The notes under the pieces are model-generated. The model searched no databases. It was not told where the DNA came from and was given only the letters and a program-made list of their open reading frames with translations. Shown piece by piece: positions 1-4,575 of a DNA stretch of 7,656 bases. Both the position numbers and the translations under genes were made by a program. This stretch comes from Oscillospiraceae bacterium (GTDB lineage Bacteria > Bacillota > Clostridia > Oscillospirales > Ruminococcaceae), in NCBI GenBank assembly GCA_031253365.1, contig JAIRWE010000020.1:1-7656 (forward strand), written 5' to 3'. Position 1 is the stretch's first letter; the number at the start of each line of letters is the position of its first letter.

Positions 1-296
1 GATTCAAGCACGGTCACGCCTAATAAAGGCTCGCAGTCGTTTTCTCCGAAAATAACGTTTGCGGCGACTTTTTCGCCGTTTATGAGTACGAACGCATACC
101 CCACATCATAGGTAACGACCGAACCGTCGGCAAGCTCATACGAGCGTTTGTTTTCGCGGGTTACGCCTATTTTTTCAAGTTCTTTCGCGGGAACGATTGT
201 ATCCGTAGCCCCCGTGTCAACCAAAAAAGGCATGGAAAAGCAACCGCCGTCCCCCGCGATATTTGTAATTTCGGTGACGGCATACACCAATCCCAT
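1..296 (-). CDS. Retropepsin-like (clan AA) aspartic protease, 3' end beyond window
   Basis: Ninety-eight codons are visible, and the C-terminus lies outside the window. The protein shows the single-lobed retropepsin hallmark LVDTGATDTIVP around residues 25-36, with D27-T28-G29 as the predicted catalytic triad. A hydrophobic strand with a glycine near the end (CEPLLGVTVLE) matches the second conserved block of small bacterial clan AA proteases, which are about 120 residues long and work as dimers. Roughly 20-30 residues are therefore probably missing. The start is ATG: an in-frame TAA lies immediately upstream, and AGAAGGTGA (302-310) is a good ribosome binding site 5 bases away. No signal peptide or membrane segment is seen, so it should be cytoplasmic. 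It begins 55 bases after hicB1 on the same strand with no terminator between, so it may be the third gene of the hicA1-hicB1 operon. The family assignment is solid; the substrate is unknown. Confidence 0.85.
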   Translation of the reverse strand, partial: MGLVYAVTEITNIAGDGGCFSMPFLVDTGATDTIVPAKELEKIGVTRENKRSYELADGSVVTYDVGYAFVLINGEKVAANVIFGENDCEPLLGVTVLE

Positions 297-350
297 TTAT
301 TTCACCTTCTTTCCAATCAGCAAGCATATAAGTTTTTCGCCGCGCGTCCC

Positions 351-371
351 GCTATTCCCGAATGTGCAAAT
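351..371. repeat. 21-bp direct repeat at hicB 3' ends (left copy)
   Basis: The 21 bases here, covering the last codons and stop of hicB1 plus one base, are identical to 1129-1149 at the end of hicB2. They encode the shared C-terminal residues ending HIRE. This is a trace of duplication and a possible site for recombination between the modules. Confidence 0.85.
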
Positions 372-756
372 AGCTTTTCAAGCCATCTTGCAACACCCGG
401 GAAAAGTTGACGTGTTCCTGTTCGGCGCGACGGTTAAGCCACGCGGGAATTGACAGCGTTTTCTTGACGAATTGGTTGTTGATACGGTCTCGCACGGCAG
501 GCATAAACACCTCGATTAACGCGATAACTTCGCCCTCGCCGGGTTTTATTTCCGCAGCGGACGACGGGGCGGGAATTTCGTCGCCGTCTTGTTCCATACC
601 GTAAAGGTGCAGCCCGAGAGCCTCTTTGGCGTTTATGAACGCTTTGTCCTCCGTGTCGGCGCAGGGCAAACACCCGGGTAAGTCCGGGAACTCGACAGAG
701 ATACCGTCTTTTGCATAATGCAAAATTGCGGGGTATGCGTAATACGATTTTTCCAT
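352..756 (-). CDS. hicB: HicB-family antitoxin (copy 1)
   Basis: A 134-residue antitoxin of the HicA/HicB type II toxin-antitoxin family. The N-terminal part (about residues 1-70) is the partly degenerate RNase H-like HicB fold. It is recognised by the block ISVEFPDLPGCLPCADT and the following helix with KEALGLHLYGMEQDG, a region that in studied HicBs covers the HicA toxin. The C-terminal part from about residue 97 (VKKTLSIPAWLNRRAE, then a second helix ending HIRE) looks like a ribbon-helix-helix DNA-binding domain that would autorepress the operon. ATG is preceded by AAAGGAC (764-770) at 7 bases. It lies 35 bases downstream of hicA1 and upstream of the aspartic protease. It is paralogous to the second HicB in this window: over the last 38 residues I count 26 identities. 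Confidence 0.9.
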   Translation of the reverse strand: MEKSYYAYPAILHYAKDGISVEFPDLPGCLPCADTEDKAFINAKEALGLHLYGMEQDGDEIPAPSSAAEIKPGEGEVIALIEVFMPAVRDRINNQFVKKTLSIPAWLNRRAEQEHVNFSRVLQDGLKSYLHIRE

Positions 757-791
757 AAATATTGTCCTTTCAAAGTGGCGGTAAGCGGTAA

Positions 792-989
792 TTAGACAAG
801 TTTGATTTTCGCTTGCTTTTCAATGCTCTTCAGATTGCAGACAGGCATTGTCTTGACCGGGTGTGTTACCGTGACTTTGCCTTTTTTGTCGGGGTGTTTG
901 AATTGCTTGTGGTCCCCTACGCGACCGACCTCGTACCAACCGTCTTGCGTCAATATCGCTATGACTTCCCTTGATGAATAACTCTTCAT
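792..989 (-). CDS. hicA: HicA-family mRNA interferase toxin (copy 1)
   Basis: A 65-residue HicA toxin with the double-stranded-RNA-binding-like fold; the family cleaves mRNA independently of, or only loosely linked to, the ribosome. It begins MKSYSSREVIAIL. The catalytic histidine is expected at H27 in GDHKQFKHP, followed by the strand VTVTHP and the C-terminal helix LKSIEKQAKI, all typical of the family. An upstream in-frame ATG at 1037 would give 81 residues, but that extension would be encoded by the -10, spacer and half of the -35 of the promoter described below. The ATG at 989 has AAGGTGG (994-1000) in front and is chosen as the start. Toxin precedes antitoxin, the usual HicAB order. Confidence 0.9.
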   Translation of the reverse strand: MKSYSSREVIAILTQDGWYEVGRVGDHKQFKHPDKKGKVTVTHPVKTMPVCNLKSIEKQAKIKLV

Positions 990-1008
990 TACCCCACCTT
1001 CCGAATGT

Positions 1009-1037
1009 ATTATAGCACGTAATATATTACGTGTCAA
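1009..1037 (-). promoter_or_regulatory. Consensus sigma-70/sigma-A promoter of hicA1
   Basis: Read on the minus strand this is TTGACA (1032-1037), a 17-base spacer and TATAAT (1009-1014), a full match to both consensus hexamers at the ideal spacing. Transcription should start near 1002, giving a leader of only about a dozen bases with the hicA1 ribosome binding site. An AT-rich stretch with A and T runs (about 1040-1075) lies just upstream of the -35 and could act as an UP element. Confidence 0.9.
1016..1033. promoter_or_regulatory. 18-bp perfect palindrome in the hicA1 promoter, probable HicB operator
   Basis: CACGTAATATATTACGTG is a perfect 18-bp inverted repeat. It fills the spacer, leaving one base before the -10 and overlapping the last two bases of the -35. 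A dimeric ribbon-helix-helix protein bound here would block RNA polymerase, so autorepression by HicB1 (or HicB2) is the natural reading. The palindrome is seen directly; the binding protein is inferred. Confidence 0.75.
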
Positions 1038-1128
1038 GCGTTTTGTAAATAAATCAAAAATTTTTTCTTTTCTTGAAATCTCGGTCGCGTTCGGACAATC
1101 AAAAAATCAAATTCAGTAATATATACAA

Positions 1129-1149
1129 GCTATTCCCGAATGTGCAAAT
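1129..1149. repeat. 21-bp direct repeat at hicB 3' ends (right copy)
   Basis: Identical to 351-371. Recombination between the two copies would delete 778 bases containing hicA1 and nearly all of hicB1, leaving one intact hybrid hicB end. Confidence 0.85.
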
Positions 1150-1528
1150 GCGCTTTTAAAGCCTCTTGCAAAATGCCGGAAAAATTGACATTCGCGCGTT
1201 CTGCGCGTTCGTTTAACCATGTGGGAATAGTAAGCGTTTTTTTAACAGGTTTTTTGCTGTAAAACTTGCGATAGGTTTCCGTGTCCACAGCGATAATGCT
1301 TGTAAACTGTTCGCCCGTCGTTACAATATCGCGGGGATTACTTGCTTTGGGTATGACTTTTTTATCCTGCTCCATATCATACAAAGTCAAGCAGAGAACA
1401 TCTTGAGCCATATAAACGGCGTCCGCCATATCGTCGCCGCTTGTACAGCAGCCTTGAAGGTCGGGAAAATTGACGCTGTACATTCCGTTTTCCTCCGGCG
1501 TGAATATCGCTGCGTATGTGTATCTCAT
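1130..1528 (-). CDS. hicB: HicB-family antitoxin (copy 2)
   Basis: A 132-residue HicB antitoxin. The N-terminal HicB fold shows YSVNFPDLQGCCTSGDD and a helix ending in LTLYDMEQDKK. The C-terminal ribbon-helix-helix region starts at VKKTLTIPTWLNERAE and ends HIRE, closely resembling the other HicB here. A TTG two codons further upstream (1534) could extend the frame, but it would sit only 3 bases from GGAAAGGA (1538-1545), whereas the ATG at 1528 is 9 bases from it. The ATG is therefore preferred. It lies 45 bases downstream of hicA2 and should neutralise that toxin and repress the hicA2 promoter. Its 3' end is followed by about 90 AT-rich bases without an obvious terminator before the hicA1 promoter, so read-through into hicA1-hicB1 is possible. 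Confidence 0.9.
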   Translation of the reverse strand: MRYTYAAIFTPEENGMYSVNFPDLQGCCTSGDDMADAVYMAQDVLCLTLYDMEQDKKVIPKASNPRDIVTTGEQFTSIIAVDTETYRKFYSKKPVKKTLTIPTWLNERAERANVNFSGILQEALKAHLHIRE

Positions 1529-1566
1529 AATCAACCATCCTTTCCGGTGTTGAATATGTTGGACAA

Positions 1567-1586
1567 AGGGCTTTTATTTCAGCCCT
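1567..1586 (-). other. Small hairpin spanning the hicA2 stop codon
   Basis: Perfect 6-bp arms, AGGGCT and AGCCCT on the minus strand, enclose an 8-base A-rich loop that contains the hicA2 TAA. The hairpin is followed by only three U residues, so it is at best a weak attenuator or an RNA-processing or translation-spacing element between toxin and antitoxin. Confidence 0.4.
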
Positions 1587-1759
1587 AAGTCCCTCATAAT
1601 GTTTTGAACCGTGCCGGTTGCCACTTCTTTGTTTTGGTGACGCGGTATTCGTGCGGTGTTGCCGGTCTTTGGGTTTATCCATATGTCGTGTTCCGCGCCG
1701 TGCCGTTTTATGCGGCATCCGTTTTTTTTTGCCAGCCGTGTAAGTTCGCTTGCTTTCAC
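1574..1759 (-). CDS. hicA: HicA-family mRNA interferase toxin (copy 2)
   Basis: A 61-residue HicA toxin of the common short subtype. It has an N-terminal helix MKASELTRLAKKNGC and the strand region with predicted catalytic H24 in RHGAEHDIWINP. The typical TARIPRH block follows, then a C-terminal helix after KEVATGTV. Its sequence differs from HicA1 (GAEHDIW versus GDHKQFKHP), so the two toxins are different subtypes although their antitoxins are close relatives. The start is GTG: no ATG is available at the right place, and the strong duplicated Shine-Dalgarno at 1764-1772 lies just before it. Expected role: RNA cleavage and growth arrest when HicB2 is lost. Confidence 0.88.
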   Translation of the reverse strand: MKASELTRLAKKNGCRIKRHGAEHDIWINPKTGNTARIPRHQNKEVATGTVQNIMRDLGLK

Positions 1760-1763
1760 TGCG

Positions 1764-1772
1764 CCTCCTCCT
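1764..1772 (-). promoter_or_regulatory. Duplicated Shine-Dalgarno of hicA2
   Basis: AGGAGGAGG on the minus strand contains two overlapping AGGAGG cores, 7 and 4 bases from the GTG start at 1759. It fixes the start of hicA2 and implies strong initiation on a non-ATG codon. Confidence 0.75.
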
Positions 1773-1782
1773 TGCTGTCAAT

Positions 1783-1812
1783 ATTATAACACGTGTTCAA
1801 CACGTATGTAAA
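1783..1812 (-). promoter_or_regulatory. Sigma-70/sigma-A promoter of hicA2
   Basis: On the minus strand: TTTACA (1807-1812, five of six consensus), an 18-base spacer and a perfect TATAAT (1783-1788). The predicted start is near 1776, about 17 bases before the GTG. It faces away from the hom promoter; the two -35 elements are about 46 bases apart. Confidence 0.8.
1791..1805. promoter_or_regulatory. Inverted repeat in the hicA2 promoter spacer, probable operator
   Basis: ACGTGTT-C-AACACGT is a perfect 7-1-7 inverted repeat lying wholly inside the -10/-35 spacer. AACACGT also recurs directly at 1788-1794 and 1799-1805, 11 bp apart, about one helical turn. The ACGTG half-site is placed one base from the -10, exactly as in the hicA1 promoter, which supports recognition by related HicB proteins. 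Confidence 0.65.
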
Positions 1813-1858
1813 GGCTTTTTTTGAAAAAAAACAATTAAAATCTCGGTTGAAAAAACTC

Positions 1859-1887
1859 TTGTAACTTAGTCGCGGATATGTTATACT
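1859..1887 (+). promoter_or_regulatory. Extended -10 promoter of hom
   Basis: TTGTAA (1859-1864), a 17-base spacer and TATACT (1882-1887), with TG at 1879-1880 one base before the -10, which is the extended -10 signature. The start is predicted near 1894, leaving a leader of about 35 bases. This is the only convincing promoter seen for the rightward gene train in the window. Confidence 0.7.
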
Positions 1888-1905
1888 GTTATCGGAAAGT
1901 ATGTT

Positions 1906-1914
1906 GAAAGGCGG
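1906..1914 (+). promoter_or_regulatory. Distant Shine-Dalgarno of hom
   Basis: GAAAGGCGG is the best anti-Shine-Dalgarno match before hom, but it ends 14 bases from the ATG, longer than the 5-9 bases seen for its neighbours. Initiation at hom may therefore be moderate. The start itself is secure because the nucleotide-binding motif begins at residue 3. Confidence 0.5.
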
Positions 1915-1928
1915 TAACGGCAACCGAT

Positions 1929-3167
1929 ATGTTTAAAATCGCGATTTTAGGTCACGGGGTCGTCGGCTCGGGGACGGCGGAGGTGTTCTTTAAGAATAAA
2001 TGCGGCATTGAAAAAAAAGTCGGCGGCGAAGTCGATTTGAAATACATTCTCGACATCAGGGAGTTTTCCGGTTTGCCGTATGGCGACAGGTTTGTGAAGG
2101 ATTTCGACGTCATTTTAAGCGACCCCGAAATAAATGTCGCGGCCGAGCTGATAGGGGGGTTGCACCCCGCTTACGATTTTGTGAAAGCGTTGCTCAAAGC
2201 GGGGAAAAGCGTGGTGACTTCCAATAAGGAGCTTGTGGCGCAAAAGGGCGCGGAACTCCTCAAAATCGCGCGCGACAACAACGTCAGTTTCTTTTTTGAA
2301 GCGAGTGTGGGAGGCGGTATTCCGATAATACGCTCGCTTCACCAATGCCTTGCCGCGGACGAAATCCGCGAAATCGCGGGGATTCTCAACGGCACGACCA
2401 ATTTCGTTTTGACGAAGATGTTTCGCGACGGAATGGGGTTCGGGGAGGCGCTGAAAATAGCGCGGGAGTGCGGTTACGCGGAACACGACCCTTCCGACGA
2501 CGTGGACGGGCACGACGCCTGCCGCAAAATCTGCATATTGGCGTCGTTGGCTTTCGGGAAGCATATCTATCCCGACTATGTCCGTACCGAGGGAATAGGC
2601 GGAATAACCGGCGAAGACGTGAGTTATTGCAGAAACTGGGGCGGTTCGGACGGGGGCGCGGTCAAGCTGCTCGGCATAGCCGTCAGGCACGGCGGCAAAA
2701 TCGACATCACCGTTTGCCCCGCGTTTGTGAACGGTTCCAGTCGGCTCGCGGGGGTGGACGACGTGTTCAACGCCATACTCGTTCGCGGGGACGCGACGGG
2801 CGATGTCGTGTTCTACGGAAAAGGCGCGGGGAAATTCCCCACGGCGAGCGCGGTCGTGAACGATATAGTCAACGCGCTGAAAAAACCGGACAAGACGCAC
2901 TCGCTTTATTGGGAGGACGCGCCGGAGCCGCAGGATTACGGCGGGCTTGAAAGCGGTTTTTATGTGAGGATAAAAGGAAGCGAGCCGAAAAAAGCGGCGC
3001 AAAGCGCGTTCGGCGACGTCGGTTTCTTACACAGGGACGGTTGCCCGGACAACGAAAAGGCTTTTGTCACAAAACGCATGAACGACAGGGAATTTAACGG
3101 GAAGTTAAGCGGATTGAAAGAAGCGGTCGAGATTTTGGGAAAAGCAAGGGTGTTCGACAATTTGTAG
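1929..3167 (+). CDS. hom: Homoserine dehydrogenase
   Basis: A 412-residue enzyme that reduces aspartate-4-semialdehyde to homoserine with NAD(P)H, at the branch to threonine and methionine. The N-terminal Rossmann motif is AILGHGVVGSGTAEVF (residues 5-20). VVTSNKELVA carries the conserved K100. The catalytic domain shows EASVGGGIPII, GILNGTTNFVL, and GYAEHDPSDDVDGHDACRK, in which E185, D196 and K200 match the family's substrate and catalytic positions. A C-terminal extension (about 340-410, starting GFYVRIKG) fits a short ACT-type regulatory domain, so threonine feedback is plausible. Length is normal for the ACT-containing form. It is the first gene of the rightward train, with its own promoter, and is 40 bases from pyrH. 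Being next to pyrH rather than to thrB, thrC or lysC is unusual. Confidence 0.95.
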   Translation: MFKIAILGHGVVGSGTAEVFFKNKCGIEKKVGGEVDLKYILDIREFSGLPYGDRFVKDFDVILSDPEINVAAELIGGLHPAYDFVKALLKAGKSVVTSNKELVAQKGAELLKIARDNNVSFFFEASVGGGIPIIRSLHQCLAADEIREIAGILNGTTNFVLTKMFRDGMGFGEALKIARECGYAEHDPSDDVDGHDACRKICILASLAFGKHIYPDYVRTEGIGGITGEDVSYCRNWGGSDGGAVKLLGIAVRHGGKIDITVCPAFVNGSSRLAGVDDVFNAILVRGDATGDVVFYGKGAGKFPTASAVVNDIVNALKKPDKTHSLYWEDAPEPQDYGGLESGFYVRIKGSEPKKAAQSAFGDVGFLHRDGCPDNEKAFVTKRMNDREFNGKLSGLKEAVEILGKARVFDNL

Positions 3168-3185
3168 GCAACCGCCGATGTTGCC
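3167..3185 (+). other. Small hairpin between hom and pyrH
   Basis: GGCAAC (3167-3172) and GTTGCC (3180-3185) form a perfect 6-bp stem with a 7-base loop, starting at the last base of the hom stop codon. No U run follows, so it is not an intrinsic terminator. It ends 9 bases before the pyrH Shine-Dalgarno and could mark an RNA-processing or protection site. Confidence 0.35.
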
Positions 3186-3194
3186 GTTATTCCG

Positions 3195-3201
3195 AAAGGA
3201 G
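3195..3201 (+). promoter_or_regulatory. pyrH: Shine-Dalgarno that fixes the pyrH start
   Basis: AAAGGAG lies 6 bases before the ATG at 3208. The upstream in-frame ATG at 3178 falls within the small hairpin and lacks such a site, so the shorter protein is preferred. Confidence 0.8.
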
Positions 3202-3207
3202 TTGCGC

Positions 3208-3918
3208 ATGGGGAAAAAGCCCAAATTCAACCGAATGATTTTAAAACTTTCGGGCGAGGCTCTGGCGGGGGAAAAGCGGTTCGGGCTGTGTATCGAAACC
3301 GTTACCGAAATCTGTAAAAGCATAAAAAAGTGCCGCGACGCCGGCGTTCAAATCGGGATTGTCGTGGGCGGCGGCAATTTTTGGCGGGGGCGCACAAGCG
3401 ATAACATGGACAGGGTTCGCGCCGACCAGATAGGTATGCTCGCCACGGCGATGAATTCGCTGGCGGTGTGCGACGTTCTCGAATCGCTGGGCTGCGAGGT
3501 GCGGGTTCAGACGGCGATTGAAATGCGGCAGATTGCCGAGCCTTACATAAGACAAAAGGTCATTCGGAACTTTGAAAAAGGGCGTATAATGATATTCGGG
3601 TGCGGGACGGGGAATCCGTTTTTCTCCACCGATTCGGCGGCGGCGTTGAGGGCGGCGGAACTGGAAGCCGATATTCTGCTGAAAGCCACGATGGTGGACG
3701 GCGTTTATGACAAAGACCCGTTGGAGTTTGACGACGCGGTTAAATATGACACGCTTGAACACAGGGACATTCTCGTGGGGGGGCTGCGCGTTTTCGACGG
3801 AACGGCGGCGGCCATGTGTATAGACAGCGGTATTCCGCTTATTGTGTTTGACTTGCACCGCCCCGACAACATATACGACGCGGTTATGGGGGAAAAGGTG
3901 GGTACGATAGTCAATTAA
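3208..3918 (+). CDS. pyrH: UMP kinase
   Basis: A 236-residue bacterial UMP kinase of the amino acid kinase family. It makes UDP from UMP with ATP, feeds UTP/CTP and UDP-sugar synthesis, and normally works as a hexamer in the cytoplasm. Motifs in order: KLSGEAL (13-19), VVGGGNFWRGR (52-62), the family hallmark DRVRADQIGMLAT (68-80), GCGTGNPFFSTDSAAALRA (131-149) in the UMP and phosphate region, and LKATMVDGVYDKDP (158-171). Length is exactly typical. Its stop overlaps the frr ribosome binding site and frr begins 13 bases later, the classic pyrH-frr pairing. The usual upstream partner tsf is absent and hom stands in its place. Confidence 0.97.
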   Translation: MGKKPKFNRMILKLSGEALAGEKRFGLCIETVTEICKSIKKCRDAGVQIGIVVGGGNFWRGRTSDNMDRVRADQIGMLATAMNSLAVCDVLESLGCEVRVQTAIEMRQIAEPYIRQKVIRNFEKGRIMIFGCGTGNPFFSTDSAAALRAAELEADILLKATMVDGVYDKDPLEFDDAVKYDTLEHRDILVGGLRVFDGTAAAMCIDSGIPLIVFDLHRPDNIYDAVMGEKVGTIVN

Positions 3919-3931
3919 AGGAGGATTCTAT

Positions 3932-4486
3932 ATGAAAGACGCGATAGACCTTGCGAAGGAAAAAATGGACAAGCACATTTCGGGGTTGGAAAAAGAATTT
4001 TCGACCATTCGGGCGGGCCGCGCGAACCCCGGCGTTCTCGACAAAATCCAGGTGGATTATTACGGGGCGCTGACGCCCATTAACTCGCTCGCGGCCGTTT
4101 CCGTAACGGAAGCGCGTATACTGGTGGTTTCGCCGTGGGACGTTTCGGCGCTGAAAGCCGTGGAAAAAGCAATTATGGCGAGCGATATAGGCATCAACCC
4201 CACCAACGACGGGAAATCAATCAGAATCGTTTTTCCGCAGCTGACCGAGGAACGCAGGAAAGAGCTTGTCAAGCAGGTGAACAAATACGGAGAGGAAGCC
4301 AAAGTCGCCGTCCGCAGCGCGCGCCGCGACGCCGTGGAAAAATTCAAATCAATGAAGAAGGCGTCCGAAATCACCGAGGACGACCTCAAAGACTGCGAAA
4401 AGGACATCCAAAAGCTCACGGATAAAAACATCGAAAAAATAGACGAAATCTGCAAAGCGAAAGAAAAGGAAATCATGACGGTGTAA
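3932..4486 (+). CDS. frr: Ribosome recycling factor
   Basis: A 184-residue factor that, with EF-G, splits post-termination ribosomes; the normal length is about 185. Domain I is the three-helix bundle formed by both ends of the chain. Its signature STIRAGRANPGVLDKIQVDYYG is at about 24-44, and the basic patch VRSARRDAVEKFK (127-139) contains the arginines used for 23S rRNA contact. The inserted beta domain II spans roughly 31-104, with DIGINPTNDGKSIRIVFPQ at its end. ATG is 7 bases after AAAGGAGG (3917-3924), which overlaps the pyrH stop codon, so translation of the two is likely coupled. It is followed by the heptamer repeat rather than directly by uppS. Confidence 0.97.
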   Translation: MKDAIDLAKEKMDKHISGLEKEFSTIRAGRANPGVLDKIQVDYYGALTPINSLAAVSVTEARILVVSPWDVSALKAVEKAIMASDIGINPTNDGKSIRIVFPQLTEERRKELVKQVNKYGEEAKVAVRSARRDAVEKFKSMKKASEITEDDLKDCEKDIQKLTDKNIEKIDEICKAKEKEIMTV

Positions 4487-4563
4487 TAGGATTTAGGATT
4501 TAGGATTTAGGATTTAGGATTTAGGATTTAGGATTTAGGATTTAGGATTCGGGGTTTGGGGTT
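4487..4563 (+). repeat. Heptamer tandem repeat (TAGGATT) between frr and uppS
   Basis: Nine perfect copies of TAGGATT (4487-4549, 63 bases) begin immediately after the frr stop codon. They are followed in phase by two degenerate units, CGGGGTT and TGGGGTT (to 4563). Every plus-strand reading frame is closed by TAG within 21 bases, so it is not coding. It occupies almost the whole frr-uppS gap in a train where other gaps are 4-base overlaps to 40 bases. The regular GG pairs ending in GGGGTTTGGGG could form a two-layer G-quadruplex in RNA or DNA. Perfect copies suggest recent expansion by slippage. Confidence 0.95.
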
Positions 4564-4575
4564 ATGGTGTGAACT

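Noticed and set aside
1038..1129. Possible terminator after hicB2
   Set aside because: The region is AT-rich with A/T runs, but no stable GC stem precedes a T run in either orientation; the TCGG repeats there are direct, not inverted.
1377..1781. A 134-codon minus-strand frame overlapping hicA2 and hicB2
   Set aside because: It runs out of frame through both recognised genes, begins near the hicA2 promoter elements and has a basic composition with no family match.
1816..1831. T7-G-A8 tract between the divergent promoters, as a terminator or operator
   Set aside because: It is a simple AT palindrome without a GC stem; more likely a bent or UP-like tract, and too generic to annotate as a site.
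1901..1936. Threonine/isoleucine attenuator leader peptide for hom
   Set aside because: The 11-codon frame contains no Thr or Ile codons, and no terminator/antiterminator pair with a U run follows before hom.
2345..2950. A 201-codon plus-strand frame inside hom in another phase
   Set aside because: It has an extremely arginine-rich, low-complexity translation typical of a frame-shifted GC-rich gene; hom itself is intact.
2115..3002. A 295-codon open frame on the minus strand inside hom
   Set aside because: It is antisense to a clear homoserine dehydrogenase, its arginine- and valine-rich translation resembles no family I know, and such frames are common opposite GC-rich genes.
3241..3858. 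A 205-codon minus-strand open frame opposite pyrH
   Set aside because: It is the shadow of a well-supported UMP kinase gene and has no recognisable domain.
4487..4549. Telomere-like or CRISPR-like array
   Set aside because: The unit resembles plant telomere repeats (TTTAGGG), but it is an internal operon spacer with no spacers between units, so it is a simple tandem repeat.
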